Below, in pieces: positions 8,112 through 17,300 of a stretch of 64,000 nt of DNA. The translations under genes were made by a program, and so were the position numbers. The notes below the pieces were generated by a model that made no database searches, was not told the DNA's origin, and was given only the letters and a program-made list of their open reading frames with translations. Origin of the DNA: Pseudomonadota bacterium (GTDB taxonomy: Bacteria; Pseudomonadota; Gammaproteobacteria; Steroidobacterales; Steroidobacteraceae); the NCBI GenBank assembly GCA_023423065.1, contig JAFAGC010000033.1:1-64000 (forward strand). Direction: 5' to 3'. Position 1 is the stretch's first letter; every line of letters begins with the position of its first letter.

Positions 8112-10222
8112 GCCTGGATCTGCAGCTCGGCTTTTTCCGCCGCGGAAGAGTGCGCCTCGTTCGCCAGACGGAGGCGGCCGAATGCGGCCTCGCGTGTCTC
8201 GCGATGGCGGCGGGTTTCCACGGTCTCGACGTCGACATCGGCACGTTGCGCCGCAAGTTCTCCATCTCCCTGCGCGGTGCGCCGCTGCGCCTGCTGATCC
8301 GGATGGCCGAACAGCTCGGCCTCATGGCCCGCGCGGTCAAATTACCGCTCGAGGACCTGCGCCACCTGCAGGCTCCGGCAATCCTGCACTGGGACATGGA
8401 CCACTACGTGGTCCTCGAGGAATCCAACTCCCGTCGCGCGCTGATCCACGACCCCGCCGGAACCTCGAAATGGCTCGACACCAGCGAAGTCTCGAAACAC
8501 TTCACGGGCGTCGCGCTCGAACTGCGTCCCGGCAACGACTTCGAGACCGGCAGGGTTCGCGAGCGGCTGAAGCTGCGCCAGCTCTGGCGCCGGCTGACCG
8601 GCATGAAACGTGCGATCGGACAGATCCTCGCGCTCACGCTGATCATGCAGGCCTTCGTGCTTGCATCGCCTTACTACATGCAGATCGCGCTCGACAGCGT
8701 GCTGCCCGCATCGGACCGCGATCTGCTGACCGTGCTCGCGCTCGGTTTCGGCCTGTTCACACTGGTGAACATCGTCGCGACGCTGCTGCGTTCGTTCGTG
8801 CTGCTCGCCGCGGGCACCACGCTGAGCTTCGGCATCGAGGCAAACCTCGCGCGCCGGCTGTTTCGTCTGCCGATTTCCTGGTTCGAGAAGCGCCACGTGG
8901 GTGACATCCTTTCCCGATTCCAGTCCGTCGGGCCCATCCAGCAAGCCCTGACGCAGGGAATGATCGGCGCGCTGATCGATGGCGTATTCGCGGTGTTCAC
9001 CATCGCGGTGCTGTTCTTCTACAGCGTGCCACTCGCGATGCTCGCGATCGGCGCCTGCGCCTCCTATCTCCTCGTGCGCCTCGTCTCTTTCACGCCGCAA
9101 CGCGAAGCGCAGGAGGCCAGCATCGTGGCCGGCGCCAAGGAACAGTCCACGATGATCGAGACCCTGCGGGGCATGGTCACGCTGCGGCTGTTCAACAAGG
9201 AAACCGAACGCCATTGCACCTGGCAAACGACACTCGCCGCCTCGATGAACGCGGGCGTCGGCCTCGCACGCATCGGCATCTGGCAATCGGTCGCCAACGC
9301 GGCGATTTTCGGTCTCGAAGCCATCGTCTCGACCTGGCTCGCCGTTGGATTCGTGATGAAGGGTGGCTTCAGCGTGGGCATGTTGTTCGCCTTCGCGGCG
9401 TATAAGACCCAGTTCCTGTCGCGCGCCGCGTCGCTGTGCGACCAGGCGATCGCCTTCAGGATGCTGGGGCTGCACCTGGAGCGACTCTCCGACATCGCAC
9501 TGTCTCCCCAGGACCGGTCATTCGAGGGTGCGGAGCAGCTCTCGCGCCCGCTGATGGGCCGCATAGAACTGCGAAACGTCACGTTCCGTTACGGCGAAGG
9601 CGAAGCGAACGTCTTGAACGATCTCAACCTGGTCGTCGAGCCGGGCGACTACATCGCAATCGTCGGGCCGTCCGGCGAAGGCAAGTCGACGCTGATCAAG
9701 GTCCTGCTCGGGCTCATCGAACCGGAATCCGGCGAGCTGATCGTCGACGGAATGCCCGCGCGAACCTTCGGTCTCGCAAACTACCGCGGACAGGTGGGAG
9801 CCGTGCTCCAGGACGACCACCTGTTCGGCGGCACGATCGCCGACAACATCGCGCTGTTCGAGGATTCGCCCGACATGGAACGGATCGTTTCGGCGGCGAC
9901 GACCGCCGCGATCCACGAAGACATCTCCCACATGCCCATGGGTTACGACACGCTGGTGGGGGAAATGGGCTCGACGCTCTCGGGTGGGCAGAAGCAACGC
10001 ATCCTGCTCGCGCGCGCCCTGTACCGGGGTCCCCGCCTGCTGGTCATGGACGAGGGCACCTCCCACATCGACGTGAGCCGGGAGCGGCAGATCAACCGCG
10101 CGATCTCCGCGATGAACATCTCTCGTGTCATCGTGGCGCACCGGCCGGAAACGATCGCATCGGCGCGCACCGTCATGGAAATGAAATCCGGCCGGCTGGT
10201 GAAAATCCCGGTCCGCAATTGA
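8108..10222 (+). CDS. C39 peptidase-containing ABC exporter (PCAT, CvaB/RaxB type)
   Basis: Bifunctional exporter that cuts the double-glycine leader and pumps the mature peptide out. The 704-residue protein starts at ATG 8108, overlapping the stop of the adaptor gene. The N-terminal C39 domain keeps Cys26 (AAECGLACLAM), His99 (HWDMDHYVVL) and Asp115 (IHDPAG), so it should be an active peptidase. About five to six transmembrane segments follow (roughly 165-420). The ATPase has Walker A GPSGEGKST near 520, signature LSGGQKQR, Walker B LLVMDEGTSH and an H-loop (IVAHRPETI). It is the last gene of the cassette. The leader peptide at 4881 is the only visible substrate in this window. Confidence 0.95.
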   Translation: MSLDLQLGFFRRGRVRLVRQTEAAECGLACLAMAAGFHGLDVDIGTLRRKFSISLRGAPLRLLIRMAEQLGLMARAVKLPLEDLRHLQAPAILHWDMDHYVVLEESNSRRALIHDPAGTSKWLDTSEVSKHFTGVALELRPGNDFETGRVRERLKLRQLWRRLTGMKRAIGQILALTLIMQAFVLASPYYMQIALDSVLPASDRDLLTVLALGFGLFTLVNIVATLLRSFVLLAAGTTLSFGIEANLARRLFRLPISWFEKRHVGDILSRFQSVGPIQQALTQGMIGALIDGVFAVFTIAVLFFYSVPLAMLAIGACASYLLVRLVSFTPQREAQEASIVAGAKEQSTMIETLRGMVTLRLFNKETERHCTWQTTLAASMNAGVGLARIGIWQSVANAAIFGLEAIVSTWLAVGFVMKGGFSVGMLFAFAAYKTQFLSRAASLCDQAIAFRMLGLHLERLSDIALSPQDRSFEGAEQLSRPLMGRIELRNVTFRYGEGEANVLNDLNLVVEPGDYIAIVGPSGEGKSTLIKVLLGLIEPESGELIVDGMPARTFGLANYRGQVGAVLQDDHLFGGTIADNIALFEDSPDMERIVSAATTAAIHEDISHMPMGYDTLVGEMGSTLSGGQKQRILLARALYRGPRLLVMDEGTSHIDVSRERQINRAISAMNISRVIVAHRPETIASARTVMEMKSGRLVKIPVRN

Positions 10223-10253
10223 CCCGCGCGGCGCGCTGACATCCGGGGCACGT

Positions 10254-10269
10254 GGCCCGTTCCCGGGCC
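10254..10269 (+). terminator. GC hairpin after the export cassette
   Basis: GGCCCG (10254-10259) pairs with CGGGCC (10264-10269) over a TTCC loop, 32 bp after the exporter stop. No T-run follows, so termination here is only a possibility. The rest of the 176-bp gap to the RND adaptor gene shows no clear promoter. Confidence 0.35.
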
Positions 10270-10398
10270 GCGATCTCTCAAAGGGGGTAGGGGTGTCTCG
10301 CCCGTGGGCGTCACGCGTCCTGCCCCACCGGGCGATGCCGGTCGGCCGCGGCACTCATAGTCTGACGGCACTGGAATCAAATCTCCCGGAGCCGTCAG

Positions 10399-11550
10399 AT
10401 GAGCAGCGATCCTCAATCCGATTCTTCACGTCGCCGGCGCTTCGCGCGTTCGGCCGTCCTGGTGGTCTCGACGGTCGCCATCGGGGTCGCGCTCGCCGGA
10501 TGGAAAGCGGTGTCCATCGAAGAATCCAACGCGGCCGCCGCCAACCAGCCCGAGCAGATGGAGCTCGTTTCTCACGCCATCGCCGAGGCGCGCGAACACA
10601 CCCGCACGACGACGTCGATCGGCACGGTGGTCGCGCTGCGCTCGATCACCGTGCGCAACGAACTACCGGGTACGGTGCGCTACGTGAACCTGACGCCAGG
10701 CGGGATCGTGCAGGCCGGGGCGTTGCTCGTCGGACTCGATGTGTCGGTCGAGCAGGCGGAGCTGGAAGCCCAGAAGGCCCAGGCCACGCTGGCCGCGACA
10801 CAACTCGAGCGCGTGAAGCGCATGGTCGAACGCAAGGCCGCCTCCGTGCAGGAACTCGATCGCGCGCAGGCCGAATTCGACGTGGCCCAGGCCCAGGTCG
10901 CCCGCACGAAGGCGCTCATCGCGCGCAAGACCATTCGCGCGCCCTTCCGCGCGCGCATCGGCATCTCCGACGTGCACGAAGGCCAATACCTCAACGAAGG
11001 CACTCAGCTCACGACGCTGCAGGGCGTCGACGAGTCGGCCTACGTCGACTTCACCGTCGCCCAGCAGGTGGCGGCGAACCTGCGCACGGGAGCGATCGTG
11101 AACGTCTTCACCACGCAGGCGGAACAACCCATCGCCGCCAAGGTCCTGGCGGTCGATGCGCGCGTCGATCCGTCCACGCGTAATTCGGTGGTGCGCGCCC
11201 GCATCGCGGACGCCAACCTCGCCCCCACGCCCGGCGCATCCGTGCGCGTCGAAGTGCCGGTCGGCGCCGCGCGCAGTGTCGTGTCGATCCCCGCCAGCGC
11301 CTTGCGCAAGGGACCTGCCGGCGACCACGTCTTCGTAATCAGGGAGGACGAGAACGGCAAGACACGCGCGCATCTGCGCACCGTGACGGTCGACGCGCTG
11401 CAGGGCGACAGCGTGATCATTTCCTCGGGCATCGAGGCCGGCGAACGCATCGCCGCCTCCGGCGCCTTCAAGCTGCGCGAAGCGGCGCTGGTCGCGCTCG
11501 CGGAGCCTGCCTCCGGCGGCGGCGGCGGCCGGGTCGCCGGCGGCAAGTAG
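10399..11550 (+). CDS. RND efflux periplasmic adaptor
   Basis: Membrane fusion protein for the RND pump encoded 27 bp downstream. The 383-residue protein has an N-terminal membrane anchor (about 16-36) and a lipoyl half with the RYVNLTPGGIVQAGALL motif. A short helical hairpin (about 115-165) follows, then a second lipoyl half (RAPFRARIGISDVHEGQYL), a beta-barrel domain and a Gly-rich tail. GGAG in the ggagccgtcag sequence precedes the ATG. There is no outer-membrane factor gene next to it, so the pump probably recruits a TolC-like protein encoded elsewhere. Substrates cannot be deduced. Confidence 0.92.
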   Translation: MSSDPQSDSSRRRRFARSAVLVVSTVAIGVALAGWKAVSIEESNAAAANQPEQMELVSHAIAEAREHTRTTTSIGTVVALRSITVRNELPGTVRYVNLTPGGIVQAGALLVGLDVSVEQAELEAQKAQATLAATQLERVKRMVERKAASVQELDRAQAEFDVAQAQVARTKALIARKTIRAPFRARIGISDVHEGQYLNEGTQLTTLQGVDESAYVDFTVAQQVAANLRTGAIVNVFTTQAEQPIAAKVLAVDARVDPSTRNSVVRARIADANLAPTPGASVRVEVPVGAARSVVSIPASALRKGPAGDHVFVIREDENGKTRAHLRTVTVDALQGDSVIISSGIEAGERIAASGAFKLREAALVALAEPASGGGGGRVAGGK

Positions 11551-11577
11551 TCACACTCGAGTCAGGGAGCGATCCTC

Positions 11578-14500
11578 ATGCGCGCTTTTACCGACGTCTT
11601 CATCAAGCACCCGGTCCTCGCGATCGTGGTGAATCTCATCATCGTGCTGGTCGGTGTGCGCGCGCTCACGAAGTTGCCCGTGCAGCAGTTTCCGAACGTG
11701 GAATCCTCGTCGGTGATCATCACCACGGTGTACACGGGCGCGAGCGCCGAGACCGTGCGCGGGTTCCTGACGACACCGATCGAGCGCGTGGTCTCCGCCA
11801 TCAGCGGCGTGGACTACATCGAGTCGAACAGCCGCGCCGGCATCAGCACGGTGACCGTGCGGCTCAAGCTCAACCACGACAGCACCAAGGCGCTGGCGGA
11901 GGTGACCGCGCGGCTGCAGCAGGTGCGCTCCGAACTGCCGGCGGAGGCCGAGCCGCCCGTGGTCGAGGTGCAGCGCGCGGATCGGCCGTACGCAACCTTC
12001 TACCTGGGCTTCACCTCGACCGAACGCACCGTGCCGCAGGTCACGGACTGGCTGGCGCGAACGCTGCAGCCCCAGCTATCTACCCTGGCCGGCGTGCAGC
12101 GCATCAGCTTCGAAGGCGCGCAGTCCCTCGCGATGCGCATCTGGATAGACCCGGTGCGCCTCGCCGAGCGCAATCTCTCGCCCGGTGACGTGCAGGCGGC
12201 GCTGCAGCGGAACAACTACCTCGCCGCGGTGGGCCAGACCAAGGGCAACGTCGTGCAGATCAACCTGCTGGCGAATACCGATCTGCGCGCCGCGGAGGAA
12301 TTCCAGAACCTGATCGTTTCCGAACGCGACGGCGCCATCGTGCGCCTGTCGGACGTGGCGCGCGTGGAGCTCGGCTCCGAAGAAGCGTCGATGATCGCCA
12401 AGTACAACGACAAGCAGGCCGTGTACCTCGGCGTGTGGCCGTTGCCCGGCTCGAACGAAATCGAAGTCGCGAGCGCGCTGCGCGCGGAAATGGAACGCAT
12501 CCGGCCCACGCTGCCGGCGGACATCGACATGCGTCTCGTGTGGGACGGCACGATGTTCATGCGCAACGCGCTCGCGGAGATCTCGAAGACACTCGTCGAG
12601 ACCGTGCTCATCGTCGCGCTCGTCGTGTTCCTGTTCCTGGGCTCGGTGCGCACCGCCATCGTGCCGCTGGTCGCGATGCCGGTATCGCTCGTGGGCGCCG
12701 CCATCGTCATGCTGGCGCTGGGCTTCAGCCTGAACCTGCTCACCATCCTCGCGATCGTGTTGTCGGTCGGTCTCGTGGTCGACGACGCCATCGTGGTCGT
12801 GGAGAACATCGAACGGCACGTGCGCGAGGGAAAATCGCGCGTGCAGGCCGCGCTGCTCGGCGCGCGCGAGCTGCGCGGTCCCATCATCGCGATGACCATC
12901 ACGCTCGCGACCGTGTACACGCCCATCGCGTTCCAGGGCGGGCTCACCGGCTCGTTGTTCCTCGAATTCGCGATCACGCTCGCCGCCGCGGTGGTGGTCT
13001 CGGGCCTCGTGGCGCTGACGCTGTCGCCGGTCATGAGCTCGCGCTTCGTGCACGAGTCCGGGCGCGAAACGAAGCTGACGAAGTACGTGAACCGCGTATT
13101 CGAATCGGTGCGACGCGTCTATGCGCGCGTGCTCGACGGCGCGCTCGGCGTGCGCGCCGGCATCGTGGCGGTCGCGCTGATCATGACGCTCGCCGCGTGG
13201 CCGCTGTACCAGTTCTCGCGCCAGGAGCTGGCGCCGGTCGAGGATCAGAGCCACATCAGCCTGTTTTTCGAGGCGTCGCCCGACTCGACGCTTGCGCAGA
13301 GCAATCGCGATCACCTGCAGGTGGTCGAGGCCGTGCGCAATTTCCCGGAGACGGATTTCACCTGGTCGCTGACGGCGAACTGGGGCGGCTTCGGCGGCAT
13401 CGTCGCCAAGGACTGGGACGAGCGAGGGCGCTCCACCGAGGAAATGTTCGGCGAGGTGTACGGCGCCGTGTCGCAGATTCCCGGCCTGCGTGTCTTCCCG
13501 CGCCTCGATCCGCCGCTGCCGACACCCGGACAGTACGACGTCGAGCTGGTGATGCTCAGCAACCAGCCGCTCGAGCAGATGCTCGAGACCGCCGGCGCGG
13601 TCGTCGGCGCCGGCTGGCAGAGCGGCAAGTTCCTGTACGTCGACAGCGATCTCAAGATCGACCTGCCCGAGGCGCGCGTCGTGCTCGATCGCGAGCGCAT
13701 CGCGGATCTCGGCCTCGATCTCGCCAGCGTGGGCCGCGAACTCGGCACCTTGCTGGGCGGCGCGTACGTCAACCGTTTCAACTTCTTCGAGCGCAGCTAC
13801 AAGGTCATCCCGCAGATCGGCGACGAGGACCGCGCGACGCTCGATCCGCTGCTCGATCTCAAGATCAAGACGCCGGGCGGCGAGATGGTGCCCGTGTCGA
13901 CGTTCACGCGCATCGAGACGGCGGTCGCGCCGCGCACGTTGAATCGCTTTCAGCAGGCGAATGCCGTGCGGGTGTTCGCGGGCGTGCAACCCGGCGTCAC
14001 CAAGGCCGAAGGCCTGGCCGTGCTGGAAGAAGCCGCGAAGGCCGCGGCCGGCAAGGACGTGACTCTCGACTACGCGGGTGAGTCGCGCCAGATCAAGCAG
14101 GAAGGCGCGGCGCTCACCACCACGCTCGGCTTCGCCATCATCCTCATCTACCTGGTGCTCGCCGCGCAGTTCCAGAGCTTCCGCGATCCGCTGATCGTGC
14201 TGCTCGGTTCGGTGCCGCTCGCGATCTCCGGCGCGCTCATCTTCACGTTCGTGGACTGGACCACGATCAACATCTATTCGCAGGTGGGATTGATCACGCT
14301 CGTGGGCCTGATCGCCAAGAACGGCATCCTGATCGTGGAATTCGCGAACAAGTTGCAGGCCCAGGGCCTCGCGGTGCTGGACGCGGTCCGCGAGGCATCG
14401 CTCACGCGCCTGCGGCCGGTCCTGATGACGTCCGCGGCCACGGTGTTCGGCCACATGCCGCTGGTGTTCGTCTCAGGTCCCGGGGCCGAGGCGCGCAACA

Positions 14501-14655
14501 GCATCGGCATCGTGCTCGTGACCGGCATGGTGGTCGGCACGCTGTTCACGCTGATCGTGGTGCCCGTGTTCTACACGCTGCTCGCCTCCAACCATCACAG
14601 GAAAGAAGCTGACGACCCGGAAAGCGAGGTCACGCCGGCTCCCCAGCCGGCGTGA
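11578..14655 (+). CDS. RND multidrug efflux permease (HAE1 family)
   Basis: Proton-driven inner-membrane pump that works as a trimer with the adaptor just upstream. The 1025-residue length and twelve-helix layout are normal for the HAE-1 group, with helix 1 at about 12-30, helices 2-6 from about 335 and helices 8-12 from about 845. The helix-4 proton-relay pair is visible in LSVGLVVDDAIVVVENIERH (about residues 398-417). The C-terminal half repeats the fold with GLIAKNGILIVEFANK. The gene ends exactly at the base before the stop of the convergent sulfatase-type gene, leaving no room for a separate terminator. Substrate range is unknown. Confidence 0.95.
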   Translation: MRAFTDVFIKHPVLAIVVNLIIVLVGVRALTKLPVQQFPNVESSSVIITTVYTGASAETVRGFLTTPIERVVSAISGVDYIESNSRAGISTVTVRLKLNHDSTKALAEVTARLQQVRSELPAEAEPPVVEVQRADRPYATFYLGFTSTERTVPQVTDWLARTLQPQLSTLAGVQRISFEGAQSLAMRIWIDPVRLAERNLSPGDVQAALQRNNYLAAVGQTKGNVVQINLLANTDLRAAEEFQNLIVSERDGAIVRLSDVARVELGSEEASMIAKYNDKQAVYLGVWPLPGSNEIEVASALRAEMERIRPTLPADIDMRLVWDGTMFMRNALAEISKTLVETVLIVALVVFLFLGSVRTAIVPLVAMPVSLVGAAIVMLALGFSLNLLTILAIVLSVGLVVDDAIVVVENIERHVREGKSRVQAALLGARELRGPIIAMTITLATVYTPIAFQGGLTGSLFLEFAITLAAAVVVSGLVALTLSPVMSSRFVHESGRETKLTKYVNRVFESVRRVYARVLDGALGVRAGIVAVALIMTLAAWPLYQFSRQELAPVEDQSHISLFFEASPDSTLAQSNRDHLQVVEAVRNFPETDFTWSLTANWGGFGGIVAKDWDERGRSTEEMFGEVYGAVSQIPGLRVFPRLDPPLPTPGQYDVELVMLSNQPLEQMLETAGAVVGAGWQSGKFLYVDSDLKIDLPEARVVLDRERIADLGLDLASVGRELGTLLGGAYVNRFNFFERSYKVIPQIGDEDRATLDPLLDLKIKTPGGEMVPVSTFTRIETAVAPRTLNRFQQANAVRVFAGVQPGVTKAEGLAVLEEAAKAAAGKDVTLDYAGESRQIKQEGAALTTTLGFAIILIYLVLAAQFQSFRDPLIVLLGSVPLAISGALIFTFVDWTTINIYSQVGLITLVGLIAKNGILIVEFANKLQAQGLAVLDAVREASLTRLRPVLMTSAATVFGHMPLVFVSGPGAEARNSIGIVLVTGMVVGTLFTLIVVPVFYTLLASNHHRKEADDPESEVTPAPQPA

Positions 14656-16629
14656 TCAGCGCGCCGAGACGATGTTGAAGTGCAGGGTTCGAAAGCGTGA
14701 CAACCCGCCCTTGACGTAGTCGCGCGCCTCGCCGTTGATCGGCGTGAGCGCATTGGGCGGAAAGGTCATCGAGGCATTGCGGAACTGCTTGTCGGTGATC
14801 AGGTTGTTCATGAAATAGTCTTTCTCGTAGAACCCGCTCGCGCCGCCATACACCTCGGCGAAGAAATAGATCCTGCGATCCGGGCGCGCCGTCCACAGCG
14901 GCACACCCTCCGAGTAGGCCTCCGTCTCGCGCACACCCATGAGCGAAGCGAGACTGGGCTCGATGTCGATGTGCGAAGTCATCACGTCGGTGGTCCGCGT
15001 ACTCTCGAACGCACGCGGCGCATACATCGCGAACGGGACGTGAAACGAGTAACTGTCGATCGTGCCGCGGCGGAACTTGGGATCCTCGACCGTCGTGCGG
15101 ATCCCGTGATCGGCGGTCAACACGACGATCGTGTCGTCCAGCGCGCCAGCGTCCTCGAGGATCTGCACGACTTCGCCGAGCCAGCGCGACTGCAACTTCA
15201 GCAACGCCTGTCCGTGACTGGATAGTTCCGCCTCGGGACCGAGCGGCAGCCACGGCGCATGTCCGATCTGCGGCATGAACAGATAGGCGAACTTCCGGTG
15301 CTCGCGCAGGCTGGCGCGCATGTCGGCCTTCATCGCCTCCAGCGCGTGCATGTCGTTCAGCAGCCGGCGCTGAAGCTCCGGCAGCTGCTCCGCGTCGAAG
15401 TGAGGGCCGCCGGCGGCGAGTTCCCCGGCGAGTCTGTCCGCGTTCGTCGTCGCAACCGCCAGCGCGGCGGAGTCCGGCGCGCGATTGGAGATGAAGACCT
15501 TCCGCATGCCGAGTTTGCCGACCATCACGTTGTCCGCGTTGTAGATGGTCGGCATGTACGCCGCGGTGTCGTACGCGGCGTCCGAAAGCAGCTGGAACAA
15601 CACCTTCGAGTTCGAGAAACCGCCGCGCGCCACCACTTCGCGTCGCCCCTCGGGATACAGTCCCGAGAGGATGGAGAAGATCGCGTCGCTCGTGTACGGA
15701 TAGGTCGTCACGTGCCTGCGGGCGATCAACGTGTGGTCGGCGATCTGCGCCGGCAGCAGCGGCCTGAGGTCGTTGCCGTCGAGCAGGCTCGCGGGGCCGG
15801 TTTCCAGCACGAACAGGATCAGGTTCGCGTTCGACTCGCGCCCGAACAGCGGGTCGTCCGCGGCTCGCCACTGCGGTGTTCGCGTGAGCTCGCGGAAGCC
15901 GTTGAAACTTTCGGCCAGGCTCTTGCGCGACGCCGCGTCGACGATGTCCGGGCTCGCGGCGAACGTGAAGAACGCCTTGCTCGCCGCGCTCTCGTGCAAT
16001 CCGCCGGAACTGCCGGATGGATAGAACACGAGCGCGAGGACGGTGAGGCCGAAGGCGCCGGCGGCGATTCCGCCGATCGTCGCCTTTCCCAGGAAGCCGA
16101 GCACGCGCCCTCGGTCCGCCTTGCTCGCGAGCAATGTCGTGGCGACCAGCGCCACGACCATGAAGATGTACTTGGCGATCGCGCCGATCGACAGATAGTG
16201 CGAGCCGACATCGCTTTCGTCCGCAGCGAATCGCGCAGCCTCGTAGATCATCTGCAGCGACTGGTACTGGCCGACCGCCCGCTCGGCCTGCAGCTGGATG
16301 AAGTAGAAGGTCAGCAACAGCAGTCCGAGCACCGCGGCGGCGATGGGCGCGCGGCTCCGGAAGAGCAGGTAGAAAACCGCGATGACGATCGCCGGGATCG
16401 CCACCAGGTGCAGCAGCACGTCATTCGCGAAGAACGGGAACGCCTCCGTGATCGGCGCATCGACGCCGGCGTCTTTCGCGCTGCTCATGAGCCGCGCGAC
16501 GGCCCGCGAATATCCGTTCGCGAGCTCCGCCTTCATGTAGATCCCGAGCAGCCCGGCCCAGAAGAGCGGGATGTAGGACAGCGCAATGATTCTGGTGCGG
16601 GTGAGCGCGGCTCCCTGCCGATTCTCCAT
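14656..16629 (-). CDS. membrane sulfatase/phosphoglycerol-transferase superfamily protein
   Basis: A 657-residue inner-membrane enzyme of the alkaline phosphatase superfamily (PF00884-like). About five membrane segments fill the first 220 residues. The periplasmic catalytic domain begins near 290 with LILFVLETGPAS (metal-binding Glu), then RHVTTYPYTSD with the probable Thr nucleophile. Near the end are VVLTADHGIRTT (Asp-His metal ligands) and FHVPFAMYAP. This layout resembles LTA-synthase/phosphoethanolamine-transferase relatives, but the substrate is not evident. The ATG at 16629 is preferred; a GTG at 16653 in frame is the alternative. The gene is alone on its strand between the RND pump and the nrd control region. 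Confidence 0.8.
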   Translation of the reverse strand: MENRQGAALTRTRIIALSYIPLFWAGLLGIYMKAELANGYSRAVARLMSSAKDAGVDAPITEAFPFFANDVLLHLVAIPAIVIAVFYLLFRSRAPIAAAVLGLLLLTFYFIQLQAERAVGQYQSLQMIYEAARFAADESDVGSHYLSIGAIAKYIFMVVALVATTLLASKADRGRVLGFLGKATIGGIAAGAFGLTVLALVFYPSGSSGGLHESAASKAFFTFAASPDIVDAASRKSLAESFNGFRELTRTPQWRAADDPLFGRESNANLILFVLETGPASLLDGNDLRPLLPAQIADHTLIARRHVTTYPYTSDAIFSILSGLYPEGRREVVARGGFSNSKVLFQLLSDAAYDTAAYMPTIYNADNVMVGKLGMRKVFISNRAPDSAALAVATTNADRLAGELAAGGPHFDAEQLPELQRRLLNDMHALEAMKADMRASLREHRKFAYLFMPQIGHAPWLPLGPEAELSSHGQALLKLQSRWLGEVVQILEDAGALDDTIVVLTADHGIRTTVEDPKFRRGTIDSYSFHVPFAMYAPRAFESTRTTDVMTSHIDIEPSLASLMGVRETEAYSEGVPLWTARPDRRIYFFAEVYGGASGFYEKDYFMNNLITDKQFRNASMTFPPNALTPINGEARDYVKGGLSRFRTLHFNIVSAR

Positions 16630-16819
16630 CGCTAGACTGACGTCCTGGTACACGCCGACTGTTTGACCGCGGGGGTGGGCCCGCGAATGTGACGCCCAGG
16701 TGAAAGTGGGGCAATTATCCCTTGGTGCTACGCCGCGTCGGACAACGTGACCTTGTTAGCCATCTAGACGGGTAGAGCCAGTCGACCTGGGAGACGGCGA
16801 GTTGTCCGCGCCCCTAAAG

Positions 16820-16954
16820 GTGGACGTGACCGAATCGGCGAACAGGAAACTTCGCCGCCGGCGAGGATCGGCGTCGCCTGATGGGACCGCCTGGATTTTC
16901 ATTGCAGCGGTGTGCGCCGGCATGTTCCTGGCCGGTTGCTTCGGCCGCGCGTGA
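16820..16954 (+). CDS. possible 44-residue single-membrane-helix peptide
   Basis: A short open frame in the 350-bp gap before the nrdAB promoter. It has an Arg/Lys-rich N-terminus followed by one hydrophobic segment ending in MFLAGCFGRA, which resembles a lipobox (LAGC) or a small membrane peptide. It could start at GTG 16820 or GTG 16826; AAAGGTGG at 16816-16823 is a poor but possible ribosome site. Nothing else supports expression, and it may be chance. Confidence 0.25.
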   Translation: MDVTESANRKLRRRRGSASPDGTAWIFIAAVCAGMFLAGCFGRA

Positions 16955-16975
16955 CGTACGCCAGGAATCACCAAA

Positions 16976-16991
16976 ACACAAGCTGTTGACA
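16976..16991 (+). promoter_or_regulatory. NrdR box 1
   Basis: ACACAAGCTGTTGACA matches the NrdR consensus acaCwAtATaTwGtgt at about 10 of 16 positions, including the left ACAC half and the TTG of the right half. It overlaps the -35 hexamer of the nrdA promoter. Its twin starts exactly 31 bp downstream, the three-helical-turn spacing usual for paired NrdR sites. Confidence 0.65.
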
Positions 16992-17015
16992 TTTCGCCGT
17001 CCCAAAACACAACAT
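16986..17015 (+). promoter_or_regulatory. nrdAB promoter (sigma-70 type)
   Basis: A perfect -35 hexamer TTGACA (16986-16991) and, after 18 bp, a weak -10 CAACAT (17010-17015). Transcription would begin at about 17022, which is exactly where the first paired helix of the cobalamin riboswitch begins. Both NrdR-like boxes overlap this promoter, so bound NrdR should block RNA polymerase. Confidence 0.6.
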
Positions 17016-17022
17016 CTTGTCG
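17007..17022 (+). promoter_or_regulatory. NrdR box 2
   Basis: ACACAACATCTTGTCG matches the NrdR consensus at about 12 of 16 positions and overlaps the -10 hexamer and predicted transcription start. Together with box 1 it forms the direct repeat CCAAAACACAA at 16971-16981 and 17002-17012. The spacer between the two 16-bp boxes is 15 bp, typical of NrdR operators in front of ribonucleotide reductase genes. Confidence 0.7.
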
Positions 17023-17197
17023 TGCGTCGGTTCGCGCGATAGCGCGATGAAAAGGGAATGCGGTCCAAAGCCGCAGCTGCCCCCGCAACTGTAGGCCGCG
17101 AGCGTTTCGTCGTCACGGAAAGCCACTGAAGGCGCGAGTCTTCGGGAAGGCTGGGAGAAACGCGATCGAGCGGTGAGCCAGGAGACCTGCCGAGCAC
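17022..17197 (+). ncRNA. cobalamin (AdoCbl) riboswitch upstream of nrdAB
   Basis: Conserved blocks of the cobalamin aptamer occur in order: AAAGGGAATGCGG near 17051, GCTGCCCCCGCAACTGTA at 17076-17093, AAGCCACTG at 17120-17128, GGGAAGG near 17144 and the GAGCCAGGAGACCTGCC B12-box region at 17175-17191. An outer helix forms from GTGC..CGG (17022-17030) and CCG.GCAC (17190-17197). With B12 bound, expression of the B12-independent class I reductase downstream should fall. The class I enzyme would then be needed only when cobalamin is scarce, the logic known for Streptomyces coelicolor nrdABS. It also implies that a B12-dependent class II enzyme exists elsewhere in the genome. Confidence 0.95.
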
Positions 17198-17267
17198 ACT
17201 TGTGTACTACTGGTCGGACGGGGTGTCTCCGGCAGCAGCGCTGACGTTCTGCCGCCCGCAGATCCCG

Positions 17268-17300
17268 CGCCGCTCCGCCGCCCCACAACACGGAGCAGCG
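17268..17300 (+). promoter_or_regulatory. riboswitch expression platform: nrdA ribosome-site sequestering hairpin
   Basis: GCTCCG (17272-17277) is complementary to CGGAGC (17291-17296), which contains the nrdA Shine-Dalgarno GGAG (17292-17295). Beyond one A.C mismatch three more pairs form (CGC 17268-17270 with GCG 17298-17300). The hairpin would hide the ribosome binding site, so the riboswitch probably acts on translation. No intrinsic terminator lies between aptamer and start codon. Confidence 0.6.

Noticed and set aside
12076..14454. 792-codon open frame opposite the RND pump
   Set aside because: Composition (Arg, His, Glu, Ala) is that of an antisense shadow of a GC-rich membrane protein gene; no helices or motifs.
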